Origin: Mallotus nudiflorus
Lineage: Eukaryota > Streptophyta > Magnoliopsida > Malpighiales > Euphorbiaceae
Direction: 5' to 3'
Assembly: GCA_947683625.1 (NCBI GenBank)
Contig: CANTUR010000005.1
Coordinates: 186,001 to 250,000 of the forward strand
Length of the DNA stretch: 64,000 nt
In this document: positions 23,801-36,000 of the stretch, piece after piece
How the letters are laid out: each line of letters starts with the position of its first letter
How positions within the stretch are numbered: the first letter of the stretch is position 1
Program-made: the position numbers and the translations under genes
Notes under the pieces: generated by a model
Database searches by the model: none
The model's input: the letters and a program-made list of their open reading frames with translations, nothing else
What the model was told of the DNA's origin: nothing

Positions 23801-26800
23801 TGTATACAACTGTGCCTCACTATTCTTTAACCTATGAGCTTCATCAACCATTAAATAATTCCACTTGATCTTGGACAGCACTGCCTTGTCCTTCAGAACA
23901 ACCTCATATGTAGTCAGCAGTGCATTAAATTTTATTGGCCGCCCAACTTTCTTATCATTATAAAATTCATATTGCTGACAAACCTGCAACAAAGCAAATT
24001 TTGCAAGTGATTTAAACAATACCAGATGATAAAATTTCAAGAGCAGATTTAAATCTCAAACTGCAACATGTAAAGGTATAGTTTAGAGAAAGAGGTCAGC
24101 ATTGCAAATTGCAATGGGTAGAGAAGCGCTTGTTTGTAACTCCAAAATTACCACCAAAATGACAAGGTTATAGTTCCATGCATTTGCTGTGTCATTGTAT
24201 GCGCGACAGAGAGAGGAGAGAGAGTCATGGATTCAAAATGTGAGATCTGAAAATGACTGGCTATTTAAATCCAAAATCCTTTCATCTCTAAGTTTATTCT
24301 TCTAACTCTTCTCCCTTCACTAATCAAACAAAGACTAAATTGTAGTTATGTGCCCCAGATTAGACCACAAGCTGATCTCAGCAGTAGGATTTACCCCTTT
24401 CTCCTTACCAAGGAGAAGAGAGATAGAAATAAATTTGTTGATAAATTTCATCTGCAGTCCCTTGCTTTAAATGTTCCAGTCCCTATATTTCAATTTATAT
24501 CATAAAAACCATACATTTTAAGTTTAGTACCACTAAAATCCATCTTAGCTTGATTTCAAGACTGTTGCAATATCATACTACAATAATTTTTTTAAACTCA
24601 CAAAAATATTAAATTTATGTCAAGCTACTCTGCCACATCAAATTCGCATTGAAATTTTTTTCAACATCAGGCAGGATTTTCATGTTGCTAATTTAAACTA
24701 CAAAAGCTTTTGTGATGCAAATAAAAATTTAAGGACTGTACTGGGGAACCACTTAAAGTCAAGGACTCAGGATAACCTCGAAATCACCAGTCCCAGTTCT
24801 GGTGCTCAGAGTAGGTTTCACAGACCACTATACTATTAGAAAGTGTTTCATTAGTTATGAATAACTTTGCAAATATCAAGGCAAGGAGTAGATCAAGAAG
24901 ACATGGCAACTGCAATAAATCAGCATCCATATATACCTATCAAAGCTACAGTATCTTTTCTCTTAAGTCCAAGCTGATCATCGAGTATGAACCTCAACAA
25001 TCCATATGAGTGAAATAAGAAGAGGGTATGGGATTCATTTTTATATGTTTGTGTTTTCATATTCCTGCCCCACAAACAATTCATAGGGGCTTTTAGGACT
25101 CCCAACCTCTTTCCCTACTAAAAGGTTTTTGACACATGAACCTAGGAAAAAAGAACTTCGAAAAAATGTTTTTAAAAAAATATTAACTACAAGTTGATTA
25201 ACCATTCATTATACACCCATAATTGAATACTAAAATTACAACTTTGGCTTTTCTGAAATAACAGTAGCACTTCATGCCCAAAAAAATCATATGATCTTTG
25301 TTACTTGTCACCAACTTAATTTTCAGATTGTTTTAGGATCTCAAATTTTGCAATCTTTCTTTACTAAAACAGGCTTGCAAGGATATGACAAAGTGAATGT
25401 TTATCTTCAATACAGGTAAAAGTGTATAACTTACCTCGCGGCTAGCACGAGTACCTACATAGATAATTATATTCATATCAGGAAGCCACTTTCTAAATTC
25501 TTTTGCCCAGTTAGACAAAGTAGATAGTGGTACAACAACAAGAAACGGCCCCGGGATTTGTTGGGCATTCTGCAGGAGGAACAACAAACAAAAAATCATG
25601 TGTAATGTTTTCAACAAACATAAAGTAGAACATTTTCAATAAATGAAACTAATAAGTAGTTAAAAGAATATGACAAAGTTTACCTGCAAAAAACCAAGCA
25701 TAGAGACTGACTGAACAGTTTTTCCAAGGCCCATCTCATCAGCTAAAATGACATTCGTGTCATTTCTCCAACTGTCGATGGAGAGCGCTAATTATAAATG
25801 TAGTAAAATGAGCATGTTTAAAGTACCTGATTTTTATTTAAGCAAAACAAACAGCCATACCTGTTAACAAGAAAATTTAAACCCTCTAGCTGATAATCAC
25901 GAAGCTTTCCTCCTCTCAACCACTCTGGCTGTTCCTCAAGCTTCCTTAAACTTGCTACACACAATGAATATTCAAGCATCAAGTTATGTAAGTATGAAAG
26001 AAAATACCATGTACAGGAGTTAATAAGTAGCATAAGATGCAACAATTGAATTTATAACATAGCAAAAACCAAATAATTCTCAAGAAGAACAAATATAAAA
26101 AAAAAAAAATAAGAAGGAAGAGAAGGCACCAAATTCAAGAGTTCAATTTGAAGAAATAGGCTGTGTTAGCATATAAAAACAAGCCCAAAACAAATGATGA
26201 TACAATTGACAAGAATGACATATTTATCAAGAATATACATTTACACAATCTGATGTAACAGATAAAAATGAATATTACAACATCAATAAAATACATAATG
26301 ATACTGCTACAGAGTAATAGCCTAAACCATCTGAAATTGTTAAAAGCTTACGAATCTTTTTTTCAGGGGCAAAAGTACCAAGTACGAGAGCCAGTCGTTA
26401 TTCAGAATCAATAAAATCTCAATTGGTTTGGTTCCCATTAAGTGAGGGAATTGCAGATGGAATCAATGACTAAAGAGCAGATCTTGGAAATTCTTTGAAA
26501 ATAATGAAAATAGAAATAATACGATTCAGTTTCTTTTACTAAGTTTGAATTTTTTCACAAAAGCTTACTTAAAATTCTCTCAAGGTAGAATGACCCAATT
26601 CATATTTGCTGTCAAATTTTAAGTGTAGTGGTGAAATGCAAAGATCTGTGAAAGATGCTCGGTGCTAAATATCAAAAGCAAACAGCACATTAAAAATAAT
26701 AAAAAGTACTATCAACCAATTTAACAATGTCAATCTCACCTTCTAGATTATTCTAATTGAAGTTTAAACCAAATAGAGCAACAAGCAGCAAAAAATACCA

Positions 26801-29800
26801 TATAGTACAAACCTTTGCTTTTCTTACGCTGGAGATCCACCATTTTCCCTTGAATGGCTATTTCAGCCTCACGTGCCTGGCACATAATGACAAATAATAT
26901 AGAGCATGGCCTCATCAATGTCAAGGCCAAATTCCCAAAAAAAATAATAAAAAAAAAATAGAGATCACAACAGAAACTAAACTTGAAATGTAAAATACCT
27001 TGTACTCGTCAATTGCATCTTGAGCAAATTCTATATCTAAATCTTTTTCCCTGCACAAGAACATTAACTACAACTATGAGGGAAACTACATGCGCAAATA
27101 AATACTTCTAGAAAATGGAAATCATTAGAGTAACCTAACATAGCCTTACCGACAAGGAGTTAGAAAAAGAAAAACTTGTTTAGAAGGATAAAAAGGAGCA
27201 AAATAAAAACACTTCTGTAGTACCATTTATAAATCTTAGAACAAGTATAGTTTAGGAATACCAGGTTGCTTCAGCATAAGATAGTCCTTGCCACTTGACT
27301 AGATACTCTGGCACAACATTGTCAGAGCTATCCTTACTGATTCGATCAGCAATAACTCTTTCCACCTATAAAACCAAAATGAAGATTAATGAACAAAAAA
27401 AAAATCAAGAACACAAGAATATGCAAAAGACCCAAAGAAAACAAAACAGCAGAAACACACCTGACTATTTTGCTTGATTAGATCCAAATCCATTTCCTTG
27501 CTCACATCATTGACCTCAATCTAACAGTTACATACAGGGAAAAAGTTGTTAGAGAATATACAATTGACTGTCTGATGATTCTGTGTAGGTTTGGAATTGG
27601 AATCAAATATTAAAAACAAACTCCCTAAACTAGCTGAGTTGTCAGATGTAGTTATCTGCATCCATAATGCAGCACTCTAACATGAAAAAATTTAACACAC
27701 ACAACTTCCAATAACAAGATGCACTATGCTTCGAAATCATGCTTAGAGTTTCAAAATCATGCTTAGCTTGCAGCTTATATTCAGCGACATTATTTTATAC
27801 CTCAAGCTCTTGGTAGGGAACCAGATTCACACTAAGGGTACAAGGAAGAATAAAGAAAGAAGCCTTAAATATAATATCTATGGCTACACTCTCTCCCCTT
27901 CAGATGAAAAATGTACATGGCTCCAGGGATATTTAGTGCCAAGTTGCTCTCTTCTATATTTTACATCACCCTCTCTTATGTTCATGTGTATTTACAGCTA
28001 TCAATACTGTTAATGCAAGATCTTTCACAATGCTTTTATAAAATTTTGTGTATTTGATGGACAAAAAATTATAGTTTATAAAACAGCTCGGCTTTGAATT
28101 TCATGCAGCATCAACAACAAAGGACAGAAAAAAGAGCAATTCCAAAGCAGCCACCATTTGAAACATGTAATTGTATGACCAATTAACCATTTTCAGATTT
28201 GAACATCAAGTGTTTCAGATTTGAAATTCCATCCATCATTATAGGCATGCTGCTTTTACCAGTAAAATAATAAATAAAAGTTTGCATGCAGCTTTGCCCC
28301 AGGGAAAAAATGTCTTCCCACTTTTTTCTACAGTTGGCATATCCATTCATGCACAACATGCACCTTATCTCATAATTAATAAACTAAAATCTTAGGAATT
28401 GTTAACTTATAACAGCATTAGGTATTACCTCCTCACGTGTAAGCATTCTCCTATACTTCACATCTTCATTTACTTTTTTGGTGTAGTTCAGTACCTTCTT
28501 AAAACCACTCAGCTGAAAGGAGACACAACCAGGACATTTAAACAGCAGATAGAAGAAAATTAAGTCAGAATCTATGCATAAAAAGATGCTTGCAAACAAC
28601 TACACATTAAAATATATTTATAAGCAACATAAAGAATGGCAATAATACATTTTGTAGGTCTGTAAAAGATTTCCACTGGCAGTGCAAATGTGACTGGCCT
28701 TTCCATTTGATCAAAAACTCCATTTCATTCCAATCTGGTTCTGAATCAAACAAGTGGCTTAATAGAACAGGCTCTGTTGATCGATTACTCCTCAGAGCCT
28801 CTTCTGCCATTCCTTTCGGCTGATGCCATAACACTTTTTCAATGGAGTCACCATCTTCTTCTTCAATTTCTTCCTAAAAATGTAGTTCACAAGACAAAAG
28901 TCAAAAAAAAGAAACCCAAAGAGAATCAGGACAAAACCTCATAATATGATTCCTATAAAGTCAGCATATTGATGTGTATACATGAGAGTGTAAACAAATC
29001 CATTAAATTATTAAAAACAATGGTTTTCATTTCCAGTGATTTTCACAAAATCCTTGGATTCTAAAGGCCTCAATCCAAAGACAGCCTTAGTCTAACTTCC
29101 TGTAAATTATTAAAACACGAACAGACTGCATCTTCTCTATGAAAGAACAAAAGAGGGGAAAAAAGTGGTTGCAAGCCAAGATCAGACCTAAAACCTCTAG
29201 TCTACGAGATGCAACTTCCCCATGAATTTTTTTCCCCTTTCGATAATTTATTCATATCAAAAAATACAGAAAAAACTTTTGAATTTTCATAACATAAATC
29301 ACAAAATATTATAGTACATGGACCGCACCTTCTGGGACTTTTTCTTTTTCCCTTCATCAATTTCTTCACTTTCTTCACTTTCAACATATGAAACCTTTCG
29401 AACTGACCTACTAGAAGTGCGGACCTCATTATTTCTTCCACTGATACTTGTCAACATAGTTGAGCGCACATTAGATTTGCGGATATGTGATCCTCTCCTT
29501 GTCATGCTCTTAAAATCTTCATCACTATCACTGCCAGAGTCTTCTCCTGAATACTCAGCCTCTTCAAATTTTCCTCTCTTTTGTCGACTAGAAGCAACAA
29601 ATGGCTTTCGCTCTCTAGCAGATTTGGCATTATGACCACTTTTAGCCTGTTGCCTGTTCTTAGCCTTTTTTGTGTAGTAAGAATCGTCTTCATCTGAGAC
29701 ATCTATATCATCATCAGCATCAGCATCTTCTTCTGAATCTTCAGCATCCCATTCTTTACCCTGGTATAAATTAACCACTACATCAGGATGCCAAAAACAT

Positions 29801-29864
29801 TGGCAAAGCAGAATCATGCATTAATATCCAATAAAAAAAATGTAAACATATTTTTCATGAGGAA

Positions 29865-29907
<43 letters not shown>

Positions 29908-32900
29908 TTCCCACTCAAAAGATATAAAAAATTATATGTACTTTTCTGTTTTGTAATCTCCTAAAAATACTACATAATCTATGAAGGAGGAGTTTAAAGA
30001 AAAAAGAAAATCAAATTTTGGATAACAGATCTCAAATTATAACAGTACAGACTATATATACAATGTCAAGCTGTTCCCAGGTATATTATTTTTGTGCATA
30101 CTCCATCCCAAGCCATCACAGACACAAATATAACCCACCTCTAGTTTTCAATCTACTTTGGTTAGGGCTCTCAGGTATCCTTCAACTACTTTGTTCACAC
30201 CAAAAATGTTTGTTGAAGTACATTATCACCTTTATATGTCATTGGTTATCTTCTATGCATAAACTCAGATAATTTTGCCTCACACTCCTGCATGTTTTTT
30301 TAGTTCTCTTCTTTTAAAAAAATGCTGATTCCCATAATCTATTCTGAATTCTGGTCTGTTTCCAGTTGCAACAAAAGAGCTAGCATTGTTTTTCTACTCC
30401 TAAAAATTAATTTTATGATGATTGCTTCATGTTTAATGGCAGTCAATAGCACCTATTATGCCAAACATGAATATATAGATGAACCAGATACCTTAAGCTG
30501 AGCAACAAGAAAGGGTAGGCAACTTTCATAGAAATTCAAAAAGAAGTTTCATGTTCCCTACAAGAAATTTGTTTTTTTGCCCCAGAAACAGTTTTCAAGG
30601 CCTTTCAAATCTTATATTACTAGGTTATTCCACACATGCACCAAAAAAAAAAAAAAAAAGGAACAACAACAATGCAACTAAACATAAGTAAGATTCTACA
30701 GCCATGGGTTAAATTAGAACTGCCCACATAGATAAAGATCAATTCAGGTCCTACAGTCATGAAAAAGCATCACTGCTATTTATATACAATACATGAGGAG
30801 GTTCCTACAAATAACATCTAATACAAGAATTAGAGGGTTCAAAAGACTATAAGTTGTGTTAGCAAATTGACACCACAAATAAAGCATTCTAACCAGTGAC
30901 TAGCTAGGAGAATGCTGGTAAAGGCCATGGCTCCCTCTATTTTGTCAAAACAAAATTTTTCCTCCTCACAAATTTTTATAATTCTCAAATTGGCCCCTCC
31001 TGAAAAGAAATTATTCCATCATATTTTTACTCATATCTCTTGACATAAGGATAAAATTTGAATTGCCTCCCTCAAATAATTTTCTAGTTGCATCATTGAT
31101 TCTTCTAACCAATCAAGCCAGGCCTGGCCAACAATCTAATTTTTCAAGCAAAGCTAATTAGAGCTTTGGCAGAGTTAGCTTAGGACAGATTTAGTCAAGA
31201 CTCGAGCATCATAGCGCAAAGTTAGTTGAAAGTCCAGAGAGAAACAGCCATTAATTCAGCTACACCAAGCATTCTGAAATTGTTAACATCCATACCACGG
31301 ATATTTTTCATCCTACTAAAGCTCATCATAAGCATAGAAAATAGAAATCAGAATCTCTCAAGTCCTGGATACCCCCTCAAGAAACAAGATTTAACAAATT
31401 TCATGAGCAACCAATTACATGCTTAAGGGAGTAAAGAAGAGATAACCAACACAGCCATGCCATTAGGAAGTGTGCCATTTCCAACAATTTAAATATACAT
31501 TAAAATATCAGCATCCACGATAATGGATAAAGCCATCCCTCTGCCAATTTAATCCAAGCATTACATCAATCTAATGGTTCATCCAAGATATTGCAAGCCA
31601 TCCAGACCAAGAAATGATCAAGTCAATTTAATCCAAGCATTACATCAATCTCTAACCACTATAGTCAGACTGGACTACCCTCTACAAAATATTATCCAAT
31701 ACTTTAAGGCTTTATGCACACATGTATCTCTCTTTTAATCACCTAAAGTCGTCAAACCTTGCAACACCTTTAATCAGATTTAATGGCATTGCTTTTGATT
31801 GGCACTCTCCAAAATTTCTATAGCCCTCTTCCAAAGTAAATGAAATATCCACAAGCCAAAGGCAGACTCCAAGTTGGACCCAAGGACAAAAAACCTCCAA
31901 ACCCAAAGATTGCAACAAGGGGGAAAGGACAGGTGGCTAGGCAACCATTTTATGGCTCCCTCCAACCCCCAACCCCTGTACAGGCATTCCAAAAGCAGGC
32001 TTGAAAAAGTTAAAACAACCTGCATTATGATCCATTGGCACCACTTTAAGCCACTTCTATGGTCAACTCACCTTTTGCAAAAATCCTCAAACCCAATTCC
32101 AAAGACTTCTAAAAGTTAGCACAGTGCCAAGCGATCTCAGGAGTGAAGACCTCCAGGAACATCTTTGATCAAACTCTAACCATAATAAACTTAATCACTC
32201 TCAATTGACATCTATTATTTTACTAAGCATTTCAGTCAAATAAGCCAAAACAAGAACGTTTTTTTCAAAATCAAACTTGATATACATGGAGAAATATTTA
32301 ATAACACAAAAAATTTTGAAAACTTCATGGTGCACTAGAAATATCAGCATGACTAGATCTCAAAGTTTCCCTTCAGAAAAAATTCCTTAAACTAAATGAT
32401 AGATGAACCTCACTAATATTTTTATTCTCTGTAAGATGATCAGAAATGCTGGTATGAACCCCATAGGCTTCTGAAAGTCATGGGAATATCACAGTGAATA
32501 GCATGATATCAAAAATTTTTAAAAAAAAGACAGAACCATAAACTGGAGAAAGAAACATAAAAATTATGATGCTAAATCATTCACTGGTAAATCAGTTGCC
32601 ATGGTGATTAAAATAAAAAAAAAAAGTTGAGCTAACTTCATTAAAACACAATCATAACCTTGTGTGCTGCATGGCCACTGGCAACACCATCATCAGGATC
32701 AAAGTCTGCATCATCAGGATCATCTTCTGCAACAATCAGATGAATTCAGTCCCATACTTGAAAAGAGAGCAAATCACCAACAACTCCATAATAATGTGCA
32801 AATCTTATATCTCACTTAAAGAGAACATTGACCACTTCATGGAAAAAACAGCAACAGTGAAAAAAATGTTACCATCTTCCTCATCTTCTTCTTCATAATC

Positions 32901-33584
32901 AGCATCACCATCATCGTTATTGTCGTCATCATCATCTTTGTGGCTATGTGAAGCTCTTGAACGCCTAGAGAAATTGTTATTAGCAGGTGCAGGCTTCAAG
33001 TGTGCTTTAGAATTCAGTCCACCAGAATGGCCAACTCTTCTATAATGCATAGAGTCACTATGATCTTCCCCATCCTGCTCATAGTATTCATCAGACAGCA
33101 TTTCATCTGCAGGGACATCTGAATGGCCTTTCTGCCCCTTACCATTGTCTTTTTGTCCCTCTTCATCTTCTGATTCTAATCTATCATCCCTTCCATCTGA
33201 TATATTATCTTCCGACACTCCCACAATTTTATAGTCTGATTTTGAATCATGCCCAGAATCAGATGGTCCATGAGCACCCATAGGTTGGCAGTCCTTCCAA
33301 AAAGTGGAACCCCATTTTCCAGCAGCATTTCTCCTTCCAGAAGGCTGCAAATGTGAATTAATGACATTAACTACATTATCAGGAGCTGCATCACTGTCCA
33401 TCCTACCAGCATCTTCCCCTTCACTTTCGTATTGTGCATCAACATTTATGTCAAATTCTCGTTCAGTCGAAGTCACTTCTATATCTTCATTATCAACCAT
33501 TCTACCAATCCGCTGCCCTTGACCTTTATCTTCCAGCACACTCTGCGAAACTGTTTGGTTTGAATAGTTCCTAAAAAATGCCAT
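15667..33584 (-). CDS. CHR5: CHD1-class chromatin-remodelling ATPase, CHR5 orthologue (30 coding exons)
   Basis: Exons, high to low: 33584-32873, 32726-32659, 29760-29329, 28873-28649, 28512-28429, 27520-27461, 27365-27262, 27050-26999, 26876-26813, 25954-25861, 25771-25684, 25569-25435, 23983-23792, 23703-23636, 23198-23105, 22993-22869, 22772-22709, 22241-22029, 20579-20337, 20211-20101, 19945-19859, 19607-19425, 19273-19193, 19101-18868, 17831-17676, 17570-17393, 17287-17106, 16775-16422, 16343-16250, 16130-15667. All junctions are GT-AG and in phase, giving 1,746 aa, close to Arabidopsis CHR5. Order: acidic N-terminus, two chromodomains (about 415-570), SNF2 ATPase with Walker A DEMGLGKT (K649) and DEAH (753-756), helicase C with STRAGGLGINL and SRAHRIGQ, SANT/SLIDE-like region (about 1324-1443), CHD1 C-terminal helical domain (about 1525-1640), basic tail. 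It slides and spaces nucleosomes in the nucleus; Arabidopsis CHR5 promotes embryo-maturation genes. No frameshift or missing motif was found. Confidence 0.96.
20101..22772 (-). CDS. CHR5: CHR5 exons 17-20: SNF2 helicase C lobe 2
   Basis: Encodes CCNHPFLFESAD, SSGKLVILDKLL, HRVLIFSQMVRMLDILAEY (motif IV), FQRLDGST, FLLSTRAGGLGINL (motif V, around residues 1009-1019), TVIIFDSDWNPQNDLQ and AMSRAHRIGQ with the arginine finger (motif VI, R1043/R1046). The intron between exons 18 and 19 (20580-22028, 1.45 kb) carries repeat-like sequence. Both RecA-like lobes are therefore complete. Confidence 0.95.
20940..21650. repeat. Transposon-like segment in the CHR5 exon 18-19 intron
   Basis: Phrases such as GGGGCTCCATAGCC and GTTGAGGGGCTCAAAC, with T-rich interruptions, recur in plant repetitive DNA and contrast with the surrounding intron. 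Boundaries and class could not be fixed from the sequence alone, and no target duplication was found. Confidence 0.3.
22869..25954 (-). CDS. CHR5: CHR5 exons 10-16: SNF2 ATPase lobe 1
   Basis: The block opens with LRDYQLEGLNFLVNSW (Q motif region), followed by Walker A DEMGLGKTVQS (motif I), PFLVVVPLSTLSNW (motif Ia), LLTTYEVVL (motif Ib), MVDEAHRLKN (motif II, DEAH), LLITGTPLQNSVEELW (motif III), and the brace region LRPHILRRVIKDVEKSLPPK. Every catalytic residue expected of an active SNF2 motor is present. Exon 13 starts at 23983 after a 1.45-kb intron that contains a MITE-like insertion. Confidence 0.95.
24454..24771. mobile_element. MITE-like insertion in the CHR5 exon 12-13 intron
   Basis: The left end GCAGTCCCTTGCTTTAAA and the right end, whose reverse complement reads TGAGTCCTTGACTTTAAG, form an imperfect terminal inverted repeat of about 25-30 bp around ~320 bp of AT-rich non-coding DNA. 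A clear target-site duplication was not found, so superfamily is unassigned. Confidence 0.4.
27262..29760 (-). CDS. CHR5: CHR5 exons 3-7: Ser/acidic/basic linker and tandem chromodomains
   Basis: Exon 3 (29760-29329, residues 261-404) is a charged linker with DSGSDSDED and basic KKAKNRQQAK patches, probably containing nuclear localisation sequence. Exons 4-5 encode chromodomain 1 (EFLIKWKGQSHLHCQWKSF, then LSGFKKVLNYTKK). Exons 6-7 encode chromodomain 2 (VERVIADRISKD, then PEYLVKWQGLSYAEATW). The aromatic W/Y positions that form the methyl-lysine cage are present in both, consistent with H3K4me recognition reported for CHD1 proteins, but binding is not shown here. Confidence 0.92.
29761..32658 (-). 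other. CHR5: CHR5 large intron (exon 2-3), 2.9 kb
   Basis: It is bounded by GTTATG after exon 2 and a TATACCAG acceptor before exon 3. It contains a (TA)n tract (about 29869-29903), an A run at 30642-30659 and a 27-bp phrase AATTTAATCCAAGCATTACA... repeated near 31545 and 31623. Open frames inside are short and without recognisable domains. No nested gene was recognised. Confidence 0.7.
29869..29903. repeat. (TA)n microsatellite in a CHR5 intron
   Basis: A near-perfect TA dinucleotide run of about 34 bp just downstream of exon 3's acceptor side, within the 2.9-kb intron. Likely length-polymorphic. Confidence 0.9.
32659..33584 (-). CDS. CHR5: CHR5 exons 1-2: acidic N-terminal region
   Basis: The start MAFFRNYSN at 33584 matches the plant CHR5 N-terminus and is the first ATG after the inferred leader splice; the open frame extends 11 codons further upstream but only to a GTG. 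Residues 1-260 are low-complexity and rich in Asp, Glu and Ser, ending in a DDDDDNNDDG/EEEDEEDG run and DDPDDADFDPDDG. No folded domain is recognised. Acidic N-termini in CHD1 proteins are thought to regulate the motor or contact histones. Exon 1 ends at 32873 with one base of the next codon. Confidence 0.93.
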
Positions 33585-34560
33585 CCTCTCACATGGAATT
33601 TCAGCAAAAATAAACACTTCCCACCTCTATAAACTAGAAATGTGTTCTGCAGACACAATGCAGCAGGTAGCTTCTTCTGTCAGTCTCCTACAATGACCTT
33701 TTAAGAAATCAGAAGAATCTGAGGGAATCATTGGTCGTAGACTATCAACAACAATAGGCAAACAAAGGAAAGTAGGTACAATCACAAGTGCAGTTCCCAG
33801 GTAAAACAGAATTTAGTTTTTTAAGAAGACAATCAGAGGAAGAGCTCAGCACTTCATCTGAGTTAAATATCCAATCAGTTTTTTCAGGTGACAGTTGATG
33901 TTCTTAAAGCACTAAATATTAGAACTTCAATAATTCCATGACTAACACATTACTAAACTAGAATGTTCAATAACTTGAACCCAAAGCAACTAAATACCCA
34001 GATAGGTTCATATTCAAGGCATACAAAAAACTACACTTCACAACTAGCTTTTGGGTCCAAAACTAACAATAGAAGACTATCCAAAACCATAAACAAGTAA
34101 CTATTAGAGTTCAAATGAAGCTAGAAGCGAAATAAGCAAAATTTTCTACACAATTCACACACTGTCCACTAAATTAACACATGGAAATGAAGAAAACCCA
34201 ATCCTAACAATTGAAATCCTATCAAAACACAATCCAGACGATAGAAACAAATCAAACGAAGAAAACTACAGATCCATTAGCCACCAGGCAAAATCCAACA
34301 AATTAGCTCCAAAAAAACACCGATTAAGCAACCCTAAACCGCAAAAGCCGCCCAATATTCAAAAGTCGCAAGCCTCGAATTCGATACAGTACACATCAAA
34401 ATCAGAAAAATCAATTAATAAATGGAAGCCGATGATTCAAACAGAAAGCTAACCTTTGAACGTGAAGAAAAAAGAAAACTACAAGTGATTCGAGTTTGGG
34501 TAATTTAGGTCAAAAGCTTTATCAAAAGAAGAAAACGACAGAGAAAGCGCGCAGGTTAAC
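33585..34560 (-). other. CHR5: CHR5 5' leader with leader intron
   Basis: On the minus strand the leader exon ends TTCAAAG at 34454, followed by GTTAGC. A strong acceptor GTGTCTGCAG ends at 33647, giving an 807-bp leader intron and about 60 nt of second leader exon before the ATG at 33584. The intron contains a telo-box-like AACCCTAAACC at 34330-34340 (plus strand). The transcription start is probably near 34500-34580, where GC content rises, but no clear TATA box was identified. Confidence 0.55.
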
Positions 34561-36000
34561 AATCGTGCGCACCTTTCAAATCGCCGGTTCAGTTAATCGC
34601 CGGCGGCTAAAATTTTTTTGAATTAAAAACGATGTCGTTTTTTATGTTTTCCGTTATTTTTTTTTTTAAAAAAAAATCGATTTCGAGAGAAGTTTCGTTT
34701 ATGGCGGTGGTCTGGTGGTGTTCACCGGACAGGGAGGCTAGCACCGTGGCGATTTCCAAAGGAAGACGATGGGGCGATTTTGGATTAATCGTGGATTGTT
34801 TTTTTGTAGAGAGAAAATTGAAAATATATATATATTTTTATGTATTTATATTATAACGTTGCAGATTCGGGGTTTTTATTTTGTACAAACGTGTTCAATG
34901 CTATTTTTTCCTTCCTGTATTTAATTATCGCTAAAAAATGAAAATAATATTTCTCAATATCCAATAGGATTTACCCGCGTGGCGAGGTGTTTATAGGGTT
35001 TCCGACGGTGAGCGTGAGGCGAGTTTTTGGAGCGTCGTACGCGCGGCTTCGAGGGTTGAAATTTCAGGAGAGAAGCTCCATATTATGCTCGCAGGTATTC
35101 TTTCATGAGCATATTTCCGAAAAAAAACAAAAGGTAAATTTTCATGAGTTGACTGAAATGCCCCTGAAGACGGTGCTGCTTTTTTTTGGACAGGATAATG
35201 GGTTAAATTTCATATCTACATGTAGAAAATTTTAAAAGAACTTTGTTTTATTGATTTACTTTATTTTCATTTTACTTTTATCATCAAAATGAATATTTAT
35301 TTAAATGATTCGGAAAGTTAAAAATAAGCGTAGATTAAAAGATTTCTGAATAAGTCAACTTTTTAAACTGTTCTGAATCTATGGGCAGATAAGAGATAAC
35401 TTGACGAACTGAAACATCTTGGTAACCAGAGGAAAAGAAAGTAAAAGCAATTCCTATAGTAACAGCGAGACATAATCATCCCAGACTACAGCAAGGCATC
35501 CAAAATTTATTTCTTGAGATCTTATTTTCCTGTATAGTTGTGATTTACAGGTGCTGTATAAAGAATATCAAGTATTTATTACTTGGGACCATATTTTCAT
35601 GTATCACTAATTGTTAATCATGATTTACAGGTGTCAAACCCTATATAAAGAACCTCAAGTATTGTTTTACCTCTAGTATGGATCCTCCCATTTGATTCTC
35701 AAGAATAAAAGAGTATTATCAGTCTAATTTTATCTTGAAGGTATGACAAGTGAGGGAATACTTTTTTTTTAATAATTTAATAGAAATTAACAAAATAAAA
35801 TTACTTTATAAAAATAAAATAACCACAAACAATATCTCTAAACATTATTATTATTATTATTATGAAAAAGGTTTTTTTTGTCTTTTTAGCAATCTTCACG
35901 TGTAGGAACAAAAGGATAAAGATATTCAAATTAGTAGAGCTTTAATGTGCGAAGGGCAGAGTTATTGATGTAAGGAAAAAAAATAGCATAACATATATGT
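34561..36000. other. CHR5 upstream region; GC-richer island without an identified gene
   Basis: About 34560-34800 and 34970-35110 are GC-richer than the surroundings. A plus-strand frame at 34987-35235 begins with GTG, not ATG, and resembles nothing I recognise. A possible splice donor GCTCGCAG/GTATTC ends the second GC-rich patch at about 35093, so it could be the broken first exon of a divergent gene. The rest (35250-36000) is AT-rich with no feature. Confidence 0.3.

Noticed and set aside
33585..33617. Eleven-codon N-terminal extension of CHR5
   Set aside because: The upstream codon is GTG; the first ATG at 33584 matches the CHR5 family start MAFFRNYSN.
34987..35235. 82-codon plus-strand frame upstream of CHR5
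   Set aside because: It begins with GTG, not ATG, and crosses a likely splice donor. Kept only as a weak orphan-exon finding.
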